A DNA stretch of 64,000 nucleotides from contig NZ_CP188322.1 in the NCBI RefSeq assembly GCF_050033475.1, forward strand, positions 62,001-126,000, in the 5' to 3' direction. Under the pieces are notes generated by a model. That model saw only the letters and a program-made list of their open reading frames with translations, was not told the origin of the DNA and did no database searches. Below, piece by piece: positions 34,635 to 43,184 of this stretch. Position 1 is the first letter of the stretch. Each line of letters opens with the position of its first letter. This stretch comes from Cetobacterium sp050033475 (GTDB lineage: Bacteria > Fusobacteriota > Fusobacteriia > Fusobacteriales > Fusobacteriaceae). The position numbers and the translations under genes were made by a program.

Positions 34635-37214
34635 ATGAAACAAAAAGTTTTTTTATTTTCTGAAGGAAATAAAGATATGAAAACTTTACTTGGTGGAAAA
34701 GGTGCTAATCTTTGCGAAATGACAAATTTAAAATTACCTATTCCTCAAGGATTTATTATTTCTACAGAAGTCTGTAAAGAATATTTAAAAAAACAAAAAA
34801 AACTTTCTAACTCACTTTTAAATGAAATTAATTTAAATATTAGAAAACTTGAAGAATTAACTGGAAAAACTCTTGGTGGAAATAATCCTTTAATATTATC
34901 TATTCGTTCTGGAGCTCCTATTTCCATGCCTGGTATGATGGATACAATTTTAAATCTCGGTCTAAATGATGATGTTGTAGAAATTCTTAGTATTAAGTAT
35001 ACTCGTGAATTTGCATTTTCTATTTACTCTAGATTCATTGAAATGTTTTCTAATATTGTTAAACAAATTCCTAGAGAAAAATTTACTGAAATCGAGCATA
35101 AATTAAAACATAATAAAATTGCTGAAAAAAATAAATTTTATGAAATTTTAACAGAAAAATATAAATCTCTTTATAAGAAAAATTTTCAAGAAGATTTTCC
35201 TCAAAATCCTGAAGAACAATTAATTCAATGTATTCTTGCTATTTTTAATTCTTGGAATAATAACAGAGCAAAACTCTATCGTAAACTTAATAATATTGAT
35301 GATAATATGGGTACTGCTGTAAATATACAAGAAATGGTATTTGGAAATCTAAATAATGCCTCTGCTACAGGAGTAGCTTTTACACGAAATCCCGCTAATG
35401 GTGAAAATAAAATTTTTGGAGAATTTTTAATTAATGCCCAGGGAGAAGATATTGTTGCAGGAATAAGAACTCCCGATGAAATAAAAAATATGAAAAATAT
35501 CTTTCCAAAACTTTATAGCGAGTTTATAAATTACGCAACTATTTTAGAAAATCATTATAAAGATATGCAAGATATAGAATTTACTATTGAAAATGAAAAA
35601 CTATTTATACTTCAAACAAGAAATGGAAAAAGATCTCCCTATGCTGCAATAAAAATTGCTACAGATATGGTTAAAGAAAACTTAATTTCAAAAGAACAAG
35701 CTCTATTAAGAATAAATCCTAAAGATATTACTATTTTACTTCATGGTTCTTTCAATAAAGATAGCATTGAAAAAGCACAAATCTTAGGAAAAGGTTTAGG
35801 AGGAAGTGCTGGAATTGCTGTTGGAAAAATTGTTCTACGCTCAGAAGACGTAGTGGATTCTGATACTATTCTTGTTAGAACAGAAACTTCTCCAGAAGAC
35901 TTGAATGGAATGAGTATTGCAAGTGGAATTTTGACAGCTAAAGGTGGTTTAACTTCTCACGGTGCTGTTGTAGCTAGAAGTATGGGAAAATGTTGTGTAG
36001 CTGGTTGTCCAACATTAAGTATCAATCTTGAGAGGAATGAAATTTTCTTAGGTAATAATTTATTAAAAGAAGGTGATTATATATCGATAGATGGATACTC
36101 TGGAAATATTTATTTAGGAAAATTAAAAATAGATTTATCTGAAGAAATGAAAGAATTCTATGAAATTATTGATTGGGCTAAATCTATAAAAAAACTTTCT
36201 GTTAGAATGAATGCAGATACTCCAGAAGATTGTATTAGAGGTCTTAAATATTTCGCTGAGGGAGTTGGCTTATGTCGTACAGAACATATGTTTTTTAAAG
36301 CTGATAGAATTGAACCTGTTAGAGAAATGATTTTAGCAAATACTTCTGAAGAAAGAAGAAATGCTTTAAATAAAATAAAACCTTATCAAAAAGATGATTT
36401 TTTACAAATATTTAAAATTATTAAAGATAAACCTATTAATATAAGATTATTAGATCCACCTTTACATGAATTTTTGCCAAATACTCCTAAAGAATTACAA
36501 AAATTAAGTAAATCCATGAAAATATCTTTAGCACAAATTAAAGAAAGACTTCAAAAATTAGAAGAACATAACCCAATGTTAGGTCATAGAGGATGTAGAT
36601 TAGCTATTACATATCCTGAAATTTATATTACACAATGTGAAGCAATTATTGAATCTGCTTTAGAAGTTTTAAAAGAAAATATAACTGTTAATCTAGAAAT
36701 AATGATTCCATTAATTTCTTCTCTTGAAGAATTTAATTTTATAAAAACTATTATCGAAACAAATTTAAAAGAAAAATATAAAGAGGACTTAAATAAAATA
36801 ACTTATTCTTTAGGAACTATGATTGAACTTCCAAGAGCTTGTATTACTGCTAATAAAATAGCTCAATCTGCAGCTTTTTTTTCCTTTGGTACCAATGATT
36901 TAACTCAAACAACATTTGGAATGTCTAGAGATGATTCTGGTAAATTTATAGAAGAATATAAAGAACATAATATTTTAAATAAGAGTCCTTTTGAAACTAT
37001 TGATATTGATGGTGTTGGTTATCTTATGAAATTAGCTATTAATTTGGCTAGAGAAACGAATCCTAATTTTAAAATAGGAATTTGTGGTGAACAAGGTGGA
37101 GATCCTGAATCAATTGATTACTGTCATAAATTAAATTTAGATTATATTAGTTGTTCTGGTTTTAAAATTCCAATTGCAATAATTGCTGCTGCTCAGAGTC
37201 AATTAAAAAAATAG
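34635..37214 (+). CDS. ppdK: Pyruvate, phosphate dikinase
   Basis: 859 residues in the PPDK order: an ATP-grasp nucleotide domain (GGKGANLCEMTNLKLPIPQGF at the start; IRSGAPISMPGMMDTILNLG), the central phospho-histidine domain with catalytic His in GGLTSHGAVVARSMGKCCV, and the C-terminal PEP/pyruvate TIM barrel (GLCRTEHMFF; GTMIELPRACITA; SFGTNDLTQTTFGMSRDD; GICGEQGGDPES with the catalytic cysteine). It interconverts pyruvate, ATP and phosphate with PEP, AMP and pyrophosphate. AAGGAGGAG precedes the ATG. Slightly shorter than many bacterial PPDKs but with all core motifs. Confidence 0.96.
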   Translation: MKQKVFLFSEGNKDMKTLLGGKGANLCEMTNLKLPIPQGFIISTEVCKEYLKKQKKLSNSLLNEINLNIRKLEELTGKTLGGNNPLILSIRSGAPISMPGMMDTILNLGLNDDVVEILSIKYTREFAFSIYSRFIEMFSNIVKQIPREKFTEIEHKLKHNKIAEKNKFYEILTEKYKSLYKKNFQEDFPQNPEEQLIQCILAIFNSWNNNRAKLYRKLNNIDDNMGTAVNIQEMVFGNLNNASATGVAFTRNPANGENKIFGEFLINAQGEDIVAGIRTPDEIKNMKNIFPKLYSEFINYATILENHYKDMQDIEFTIENEKLFILQTRNGKRSPYAAIKIATDMVKENLISKEQALLRINPKDITILLHGSFNKDSIEKAQILGKGLGGSAGIAVGKIVLRSEDVVDSDTILVRTETSPEDLNGMSIASGILTAKGGLTSHGAVVARSMGKCCVAGCPTLSINLERNEIFLGNNLLKEGDYISIDGYSGNIYLGKLKIDLSEEMKEFYEIIDWAKSIKKLSVRMNADTPEDCIRGLKYFAEGVGLCRTEHMFFKADRIEPVREMILANTSEERRNALNKIKPYQKDDFLQIFKIIKDKPINIRLLDPPLHEFLPNTPKELQKLSKSMKISLAQIKERLQKLEEHNPMLGHRGCRLAITYPEIYITQCEAIIESALEVLKENITVNLEIMIPLISSLEEFNFIKTIIETNLKEKYKEDLNKITYSLGTMIELPRACITANKIAQSAAFFSFGTNDLTQTTFGMSRDDSGKFIEEYKEHNILNKSPFETIDIDGVGYLMKLAINLARETNPNFKIGICGEQGGDPESIDYCHKLNLDYISCSGFKIPIAIIAAAQSQLKK

Positions 37215-37237
37215 CTGATTAATCAGCTATTTTTTTA
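37210..37237. terminator. Bidirectional terminator
   Basis: AATAGCTGATT (37210-37220) with AATCAGCTATT (37221-37231), followed by Ts; lies between convergent ppdK and the C_GCAxxG_C_C gene and overlaps both stops. Confidence 0.85.
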
Positions 37238-37586
37238 ATATATCAACCATTCTATTATAAGCAAAATCAACTATTTCTTCACATGAAATTTTTTTATTTT
37301 TTAAATCTATACATATTTCTGAACCATATTGTGTTTTACAATCTTTTAAAAGCTCATTTACTAAAATTCTTGCATTATTTACTTCTTCTTTAGAATTTCT
37401 TCCTTTTTCAAATCCTATAATAATTGCTGCTGCATTAATAGCTCCACAAATACTTCCACAAGTTAATCCACTTCCCAAACCACTTCCTAAAGAAACTGGA
37501 ATTTTTGTATTATTATTTTTATTGTATTCTGCAATTATTGTTTCTGCACAATTTAATTCCCCTTTAGTATAAATATTTTTTTTCAT
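37227..37586 (-). CDS. C_GCAxxG_C_C family (putative redox) protein
   Basis: 119 residues with the family cysteine pattern: NCAETI near the N terminus, TCGSICGAINAAAIIIG in the middle, and later cysteines in LKDCKTQYGSEICIDL and ISCEEIV. These small proteins are thought to be redox-active or metal-binding, sometimes acting with membrane transporters or as redox partners, but no activity is proven. It is monocistronic with a separate promoter. Confidence 0.82.
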   Translation of the reverse strand: MKKNIYTKGELNCAETIIAEYNKNNNTKIPVSLGSGLGSGLTCGSICGAINAAAIIIGFEKGRNSKEEVNNARILVNELLKDCKTQYGSEICIDLKNKKISCEEIVDFAYNRMVDILKK

Positions 37587-37720
37587 AGTCTGCTCTGCTC
37601 CTTTTTTTAGTTATAAAAAAAGAATAACATTTATTCAATTTTAGTGTCAATATTTCTAGAGGATTTTTGATTTTTTTTTTGTATATTTTGTAAAAAATTA
37701 TATCTTAAGGAGGCTTTAAA

Positions 37721-37945
37721 ATGAAAAAAATATTATGTTTTTCTTTTTTATTATTATCTTTAGCAGGATGTTCTAATATGTCTCATACTGAGAAAAGTGC
37801 TTTAATTGGGGCTGGTGTTGGAGCTGTTGCGGGACAAGCATTAGGAAAAGATACTGGAAGTACTTTAATAGGAGCTGGATTAGGTGCATTAGGTGGAGCT
37901 GCAGTTGGTAATTATCAAAGTACTGGTAGTGTATTAGGTAAATAA
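37721..37945 (+). CDS. Glycine-zipper lipoprotein
   Basis: 74 residues: lipoprotein signal MKKILCFSFLLLSLAGC with lipid cysteine at 17, then a glycine-zipper 2TM segment (ALIGAGVGAVAGQALG, STLIGAGLGALGGAAVG). Like Lpp-sized SlyB or YmgG-type proteins it should sit in the outer membrane or span it. TAAGGAGG precedes the ATG. Function in envelope integrity is a family inference only. Confidence 0.85.
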   Translation: MKKILCFSFLLLSLAGCSNMSHTEKSALIGAGVGAVAGQALGKDTGSTLIGAGLGALGGAAVGNYQSTGSVLGK

Positions 37946-37949
37946 AGAA

Positions 37950-37980
37950 AAGGATAGGTCTAAAACCTATCCTTTTTTAT
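37950..37980. terminator. Bidirectional terminator
   Basis: AAGGATAGGT (37950-37959) and ACCTATCCTT (37965-37974) plus T run; between the glycine-zipper gene and the convergent secreted-protein gene. Confidence 0.88.
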
Positions 37981-38342
37981 TATCTTCTAACTTTTTCTAA
38001 TTCTTTTTCTGTTACAAACATAGATACATTTCTATTTTGAATTAATAATCCATCTGCTCTTCTTTTTAAAGTTATAACTTGTTTTCTATCTGTATCAAAA
38101 ATTCCGTTTCTTTCAAATTGTCCAACTGTTGTTGTTGTTCCTATTTTTAGCATTGCTTTAATGATATCTTTTTTTCTTACAGTAAATGAAACTTTTGGAA
38201 ATACTCCTTTGAATCTAATGTTATCTCCTTTTTCATAAGTTTTTATAGCTGTCATGTATTTTTTATTATGATCCTCTATAATTCCTGCAAATGATGCCAT
38301 TGACATTGTAATTAAACATAATCCTACTAATATTTTTTTCAA
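37980..38342 (-). CDS. Small secreted protein of unknown function
   Basis: 120 residues with signal peptide MKKILVGLCLITMSMASFA. The mature part is basic, with strands VSFTVRKKDIIKAML and KQVITLKRRADGLLIQN. No family recognised. GGGGG precedes the ATG. A palindrome TGACTA-CC-TAGTCA lies 23 bp upstream, containing the same TGACTAC core as the origin iterons; the gene is the nearest to the origin on the left, so the two may share control. Confidence 0.7.
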   Translation of the reverse strand: MKKILVGLCLITMSMASFAGIIEDHNKKYMTAIKTYEKGDNIRFKGVFPKVSFTVRKKDIIKAMLKIGTTTTVGQFERNGIFDTDRKQVITLKRRADGLLIQNRNVSMFVTEKELEKVRR

Positions 38343-38364
38343 AATATACCCCCTTACAGTTTTA

Positions 38365-38378
38365 TGACTACCTAGTCA
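38365..38378. promoter_or_regulatory. Palindrome TGACTA-CC-TAGTCA near the origin
   Basis: Perfect 6-bp arms. TGACTAC is also the core of the downstream iterons (TTAGTGACTACA), so this could be an initiator-binding inverted site, or a TetR-type operator for the secreted-protein gene. Confidence 0.5.
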
Positions 38379-38453
38379 GTTTTATTCTTTTTTATTGTAT
38401 CATGTTTTTTAGTAATTGTAAATTTTTTTTTATATAAAGTTTTATTAAAATTG

Positions 38454-38490
38454 TTGTTATATATTGTTATATATTGTTATATATTGTTAG
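38454..38490. repeat. 10-bp AT-rich tandem repeat, candidate DNA unwinding element
   Basis: TTGTTATATA repeated three times (38454, 38464, 38474) plus a partial fourth, period exactly 10 bp, immediately left of the iterons. AT-rich phased repeats beside iterons usually mark the strand-opening region of an origin. Confidence 0.65.
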
Positions 38491-38503
38491 GGGGATAATG
38501 TAT

Positions 38504-38602
38504 ATGAACAATAATATTCACGAGCCCTTATTTTACTGGTATTTCAGAGATTTTTTTTCAAAAAAAAGCTTCGACGTTAGTGACTACATCTTTCGACGTT
38601 AG
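38504..38602 (+). CDS. Possible 32-residue ORF running into the iterons
   Basis: ATG 38504 follows AGGGGG (38489-38494) at good spacing; the frame runs 32 codons to TAG 38600-38602, with its end encoded by the first iterons. It could be translated from a transcript entering the origin. It has no recognisable domain and may be accidental. Confidence 0.25.
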   Translation: MNNNIHEPLFYWYFRDFFSKKSFDVSDYIFRR

Positions 38603-38718
38603 TGACTACATCTTTCGACGTTAGTGACTACATCTTTCGACGTTAGTGACTACATACAGTATCCCTTAGTGACTACAATATAAAAAATTCTATTATTTCG
38701 ACGTTAGTGACTACAATA
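38570..38718 (+). repeat. Iteron array of a replication origin
   Basis: A 22-bp unit (TTCGACG followed by TTAGTGACTACA and three more bases) occurs at 38570, 38592, 38614 and 38636 as perfect or near-perfect tandem copies, at 38659 in degenerate form (only the TTAGTGACTACA half kept), and at 38697. The 22-bp period is two helical turns, so Rep monomers would bind one face. The array lies directly before the replication initiator gene, as in iteron plasmids. There are no spacers between the tandem copies, which excludes CRISPR. Confidence 0.9.
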
Positions 38719-38769
38719 ATATCTTGTTTTTTTATGATTTTTAGTATAAACTACTGATAAAAATTGAAA

Positions 38770-38781
38770 TGTAGTCAGTAA
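38770..38781 (-). promoter_or_regulatory. Inverted partial iteron at the rep ribosome-binding region
   Basis: TGTAGTCAGTAA is the reverse complement of the iteron core TTAGTGACTACA with one mismatch, and lies 15 bp before the rep ATG. In iteron plasmids an inverted half-iteron at the rep promoter is the usual site of Rep autorepression. Confidence 0.6.
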
Positions 38782-38795
38782 GGGTGGTAAAATAT

Positions 38796-40529
38796 ATGTC
38801 TCGTAAAAGTTATTTAGAAGATGAATTTATAAATACGGCTCCAGTAGAAATTATTGAAGAATTTTTAGATATTCCTGAGGAAAAAATTGGTAAAGAGAAA
38901 GAGAATCAATTAGTACGTTTTGATATGAATATGGTTGAATATCCTATTTTTAGTAAAAATAAACATAGGAAGGAAAACCAAATTGTTAAATATTATTTTA
39001 ATCAGAAAAAAGATAAATATATTGAAGTGAGACCAGCTTCTGGGAGTTATATTCCAGGAGATTTTGAAGAAAAAGTTTTTATAGCTTTGACTAAATTAAT
39101 GAGAGATAGAAAATATGGAAATGAATTTGTAGTTTCTGTTTCAGAAATAATAGAAAATTTAAATATAGAAAATACAAATACTAAAAGAGGTATTGCTAAA
39201 AGAATAAAAGAAGCAATCATAAGATTAACTCAAACTAGTTATACATTTAAAAATACTTTATATTCCAATAAAGAAAATAAAATTTTAGAAGATACAATTG
39301 TTACAAATATAATGACAGTGAGAATAATAACAAGAAAAGATAAAGTATCAAAAAACGTAGATCATTTTTCTGATGGAAGAATAAAAGAAGTATATAAAAT
39401 TTCTTTATCAAAACCTTTTTATGAAAACTTATTAAGAAAAGGATATTTAGTATATAACAGTGAATTATTATTAGAAATAGATAATGCAGTTGCTAGAGCT
39501 ATTTATATGTTATTAAATAAATGGCGTTTTAATAGATTGTATTTAATAGAAAAAATAGTTTATTTAATGAAAAGAATTCCATTAAAATATGATAAAGGAA
39601 AATTAGGACGAAGTGTAAAAATTATAGAAAATTCTTGTTTGATTTTAAAAAATATGAATTTAATAGATAATTTTAATATTATAAAAGATTCAACATGGGA
39701 AGAAGCAACAATTGAATTTTTCTTTAAAGAATTTCATAATGATATAAAACAAGAAAATTTTTATGAAGATAGAAATACTTTTAGTAACTTACAAATTAGT
39801 TATACAGAAGAAAAAAATATTTTAGATACGAATATTCTTATAGAAATAACACCAAGTATGATTGAAGAAATTTTTAATTTACTTCCTAGAAAAGCACGAC
39901 AGTTATCAACCATGTCGAAAACAATAAAAGATTCTATTGAGAAATATGGAATAGAACGTACGAAAAGTTCAGCCATTTATACTAAAAAACAAAAAGCAAC
40001 AAAAATTAGAAGTTATTTTTTAAAAACATTAGAAAATAATTGGGATAAAGATACAGAAATTAATTTTATAAAACAACAAAAATTAGAAATAGTAGAAAAT
40101 AATGAAGATATTATAGAAAAAGATAAGTTATATGAAGAGTTTTTAAATTTAAATATTATAGAACAAGAAGAAATTGAAAATAAAGTTTACGATAATTATA
40201 TAGGTAAATGTGGTATGGAAGGAAAAGCTCAGAAGATTGCTTTTAAGGCAGGAAAAAGTTCTTTAATTAAAGATTATTTATATGAAAATAAAGATATTTT
40301 AAATAAAAATAATATAGAAAAAATTGATATTAATTTTGATTTAATTAGAAAAAAAATTGATGAGCAGTTAAATTTTTATTTTAAATTTTTAAAATTTACA
40401 GATAAAGAAATTCTAGATATAGAATTAGAAGTAGGAAGAATTACATTTGAAAAATATTCAACAGGAAATTTCCAAGAAAAAGAAATAAGTGAAATAATAA
40501 AAACTGCAATAAAAAATATTAAAAATTAA
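38796..40529 (+). CDS. Replication initiation protein of an iteron replicon
   Basis: About 577 residues. The segment at about 65-310 looks like a pair of winged helices of a plasmid initiator (SYIPGDFEEKVFIALTKLM; VVSVSEIIENLNI; AVARAIYMLLNKWRFNRLY), possibly of the RPA (PF10134) or Rep_3 group; I cannot decide which. The C-terminal 250 residues are charged and helical and may bind host factors. ATG 38796 is chosen over GTG 38784 because AAGGGTGG precedes it. It follows the iterons by 78 bp and should open the origin by binding them. Base use is A- and G-rich like other right-side genes. Confidence 0.8.
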   Translation: MSRKSYLEDEFINTAPVEIIEEFLDIPEEKIGKEKENQLVRFDMNMVEYPIFSKNKHRKENQIVKYYFNQKKDKYIEVRPASGSYIPGDFEEKVFIALTKLMRDRKYGNEFVVSVSEIIENLNIENTNTKRGIAKRIKEAIIRLTQTSYTFKNTLYSNKENKILEDTIVTNIMTVRIITRKDKVSKNVDHFSDGRIKEVYKISLSKPFYENLLRKGYLVYNSELLLEIDNAVARAIYMLLNKWRFNRLYLIEKIVYLMKRIPLKYDKGKLGRSVKIIENSCLILKNMNLIDNFNIIKDSTWEEATIEFFFKEFHNDIKQENFYEDRNTFSNLQISYTEEKNILDTNILIEITPSMIEEIFNLLPRKARQLSTMSKTIKDSIEKYGIERTKSSAIYTKKQKATKIRSYFLKTLENNWDKDTEINFIKQQKLEIVENNEDIIEKDKLYEEFLNLNIIEQEEIENKVYDNYIGKCGMEGKAQKIAFKAGKSSLIKDYLYENKDILNKNNIEKIDINFDLIRKKIDEQLNFYFKFLKFTDKEILDIELEVGRITFEKYSTGNFQEKEISEIIKTAIKNIKN

Positions 40530-40624
40530 AAAGTGCACAAAAAAGTATATTCCTTTTTTATTTCAAATTTGGTACACTTGAACTGTCTTAAAAATTAACA
40601 TTATTGGAGAGAGGGAGAAAATCT

Positions 40625-41587
40625 ATGAAAAAGTTAAGTTTAATGATAGGTGCAATATTATTAGGAACAACAGCTTTTGGTGCTCAACTACAATTAAACG
40701 CAGGAGTTGAACCTTGGAGACAGGTTGGGAATACTAAATATGATACAGGATATAGCCTAGGTGCAGAAGTATTATTTAATGCTGAAAACCATCCATTTGA
40801 TTATGGAATAGGTACTGAATGGAAAAGTAACTTCAAAGGTGGAGATTCAAATTCTACTGATGAAATTAAAGATATAGTTCCAATATATTTAACAGGAAAA
40901 TATCATTTTATGAATGATGCTTTCTATGGTGTAGGAAGAGCAGGATGGTCATTTGTTGGAAAAAATAGAACAGATGATGGAATGTATTTAGGTGCAGGTC
41001 TTGGAAAAGATTTTGGTCCATTAACAGTTGAAACATTATATGAAACAATAGATTTACAAGGAAAATCTAAATTATATGATGGAAATAATGCAGGAATGGT
41101 TTCTATAAAAGTAGGATACATTTTTGGAGAAAATACAAGAGTAAAATTAGCTAAAGAAGCAGCTATGCAAGCAGAAATTGCTAAACAAGAATATATTAAA
41201 CAACAAAAAGCGGAAGCAGAAGCAGCTTTATTAAACAAATTAGAAACTAAAGTAGTTGTAGAAGATAATTATAAAGTAAATCAATTAGAAGCAGAAAATT
41301 TAGATATGAATAAAATAGATTTCTTAGTAGCTAATGTAGAAAATAGACAAGGAACTATTTATGTAGATGGATATACTGACAATAGAGGAAGTAAAAAAGT
41401 TAATGATAAACTTTCTTTAGAAAGAGCTGAAAAAGTAGCTAAAGTAATAGAAGGTAAATTAACAACTGAAAATGTTGCAGTAAAAGCTGAAGGAAAAGGT
41501 GCAACTAATTTCTTAAATAATAATGCTACAAAAGAAGAAAGAGCTTTAAATAGAAGAGTAGAAGTATACTTTCAAGGAAATAATTAA
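40625..41587 (+). CDS. OmpA-family outer-membrane protein
   Basis: 320 residues: signal peptide (MKKLSLMIGAILLGTTAFG), an eight-stranded barrel-like region (about 20-180; ends VSIKVGYIFGE), an alanine/lysine/glutamate coiled-coil linker (about 185-220), and a C-terminal OmpA peptidoglycan-binding domain (IYVDGYTDNRGSKKVNDKLSLERAE, then the closing NRRVEVYF). It anchors the outer membrane to peptidoglycan. ATG 40625 with GGGAGA is preferred to the upstream ATG 40604, which would add seven non-signal residues. Confidence 0.9.
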   Translation: MKKLSLMIGAILLGTTAFGAQLQLNAGVEPWRQVGNTKYDTGYSLGAEVLFNAENHPFDYGIGTEWKSNFKGGDSNSTDEIKDIVPIYLTGKYHFMNDAFYGVGRAGWSFVGKNRTDDGMYLGAGLGKDFGPLTVETLYETIDLQGKSKLYDGNNAGMVSIKVGYIFGENTRVKLAKEAAMQAEIAKQEYIKQQKAEAEAALLNKLETKVVVEDNYKVNQLEAENLDMNKIDFLVANVENRQGTIYVDGYTDNRGSKKVNDKLSLERAEKVAKVIEGKLTTENVAVKAEGKGATNFLNNNATKEERALNRRVEVYFQGNN

Positions 41588-41610
41588 TTAAATATAGTGT
41601 TATAAATTAG

Positions 41611-41642
41611 AACTCCATCTAAGGTTTAGATGGAGTTTTTAT
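41611..41642 (+). terminator. Terminator after the OmpA-like gene
   Basis: AACTCCATCTAA (41611-41622) pairs with TTAGATGGAGTT (41626-41637), then T run. Confidence 0.88.
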
Positions 41643-41700
41643 ATTGCTGTAAGAAAAATATAATGATATACTAAAAGAAATAATAATAATGAGGTGATTT

Positions 41701-42372
41701 ATGGAAAATTTAACATATTATATGGTTATATTTTTTGGAATAGCATCTGTATTTTCACCCTGTATTTTACCATTACTTCCAATTTATTTAGGAATAGTGA
41801 CTAGAAAAAATAGAAATATGTACATAGCTGTATTAAGTTTAGTATTAGGATTTATTATATCTTTTTTTATTTTACAAATTTTAATTTTTAATTTTACAAA
41901 TGTCTTTAGTCAGATTATTGGAAATAGTTTTTTTAATAGAATATTAGGATTAATAATAATTATATTTGGACTAAAAATGCTAGGAATTATAAAAATAAAA
42001 TATTTTGAATCTGAAAAAAAATTTTATTTATCAGATAAGTATGATAAAGGTGGATATTTATTTCCAATTTTTTTAGGAGTAACTTTGGGTTTGGGATGGA
42101 CTCCTTGCTCAGGTCCAATAATATTTACAGTTTTAACATATGCAAGTACAACAAAGAACTTTATAGAAGCAATTTATTTGATTGTACTCTATTCTATAGG
42201 TTTTATGATTCCTTTTATGATCTTAACGTATTTTATGAATAAATGGAAAAAACATATTCAAAGTTTAAAAAAATATCATAAGTTGATAGAAAATATAACA
42301 GGAATTCTAATTTGTATTATTGGAATTTTATTATTTTTTAATAAATTAACATTTTTATATATAAATATTTAA
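41701..42372 (+). CDS. CcdA/DsbD-type thiol transport membrane protein
   Basis: 223 residues with six transmembrane helices and the two redox cysteines of CcdA: VFSPCILPLLPIYLG in helix 1 and GWTPCSGPIIFTVLTYA in helix 4. CcdA carries electrons from cytoplasmic thioredoxin to periplasmic thiol proteins (cytochrome c maturation, methionine sulfoxide reduction). No periplasmic partner is adjacent. The next gene, an ArsC/Spx-like protein, begins 6 bp downstream, suggesting an operon. Confidence 0.88.
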   Translation: MENLTYYMVIFFGIASVFSPCILPLLPIYLGIVTRKNRNMYIAVLSLVLGFIISFFILQILIFNFTNVFSQIIGNSFFNRILGLIIIIFGLKMLGIIKIKYFESEKKFYLSDKYDKGGYLFPIFLGVTLGLGWTPCSGPIIFTVLTYASTTKNFIEAIYLIVLYSIGFMIPFMILTYFMNKWKKHIQSLKKYHKLIENITGILICIIGILLFFNKLTFLYINI

Positions 42373-42378
42373 TGGAGA

Positions 42379-42720
42379 GTGAGAAAAATTATAGTTCAGA
42401 TTTTTGGGAAAAAAAATTGTTCTGATACAAGAAAAGCAGAAAGATTTTTTAAAGAAAGAGGAATAAAATATCAATTTATAAATATTCTTGAAAAAAGTCC
42501 TTCTAAAAGAGAAGTTGAAAATTTTTTAAAAATATATAGTGAAGAAGATTTAATTGATGTTAATGGAAAGGAATATACAAAAAGAAATTTACAGTATATT
42601 GTATATGAACCATTAAAATTATTGGAAGAAACACCTATTTTATATAGAACACCTATTATTAGAAAAGATAATAAAGTATTTATAGGTAGTGATATAGAAG
42701 AATTAAAAAAATTTATATAG
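42379..42720 (+). CDS. ArsC/Spx-family thioredoxin-fold protein
   Basis: 113 residues with the ArsC/Spx start VQIFGKKNCSDTRKAERFFKERGI: a single active-site-like cysteine followed by S-D-T rather than a second cysteine, so it belongs to the arsenate-reductase-like/YffB side, not to two-cysteine Spx. The tail RTPIIRKDNKVFIGSD matches the family's conserved RxPI loop. GTG 42379 is one base after GGAG, too close for good initiation; an ATT codon at 42388 would give normal spacing and a length that starts right at the family N terminus, so a rare start is possible. Role unknown. Confidence 0.72.
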   Translation: MRKIIVQIFGKKNCSDTRKAERFFKERGIKYQFINILEKSPSKREVENFLKIYSEEDLIDVNGKEYTKRNLQYIVYEPLKLLEETPILYRTPIIRKDNKVFIGSDIEELKKFI

Positions 42721-42735
42721 AATTAAGGAGAAATT

Positions 42736-43119
42736 ATGTATAGTGTAAGTTTTAAATTATTAGAAAAAATAATAGAAGGATATTTAAAAATAGCTAAAAA
42801 ATTATCAGGAGAATTAGTAATTTTAAATAAAAAAGATGATGAAGCTGATGAATATATTATATCGAATATTAATGATTTGAAGTTTTTAAAAATTTCAAAA
42901 GGAGATATGATAGAATTAACTATTTATGTAGATGATGAAGATGAATATTTTGAAGAGTTTGTAATAGGAGAAATAAAAAATATTGAAAAATTAGAAAAAA
43001 ATATTTTATCAAAATTACCAAATAAAATTGACATAAATTCATTTAAAGCAGAAATAAAAGAACAGAAAATTTCAGTAGAAAATAATCATTTCTCAAAATA
43101 TATGAAAAAAAATAAATAA
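42736..43119 (+). CDS. Hypothetical protein
   Basis: 127 residues, strongly charged (many Lys, Glu, Asp), predicted mixed alpha/beta with two hydrophobic strands (GELVILNK; MIELTIYVDD). No signal peptide, membrane segment or motif I recognise. AAGGAG precedes the ATG and it follows the ArsC-like gene by 15 bp in the same direction, so it is probably the third gene of the CcdA operon. Confidence 0.65.
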   Translation: MYSVSFKLLEKIIEGYLKIAKKLSGELVILNKKDDEADEYIISNINDLKFLKISKGDMIELTIYVDDEDEYFEEFVIGEIKNIEKLEKNILSKLPNKIDINSFKAEIKEQKISVENNHFSKYMKKNK

Positions 43120-43184
43120 TATTGAAAATATATTGATTTAGGATTAGAATAGCTTTAGTCAAATATATTAGGGGTGTGAACTAA

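Noticed and set aside
38570..38718. Regular repeats that could be taken for a CRISPR array
   Set aside because: The 22-bp units are directly adjacent with no spacers, no cas genes are present, and they precede a replication initiator gene; they are iterons.
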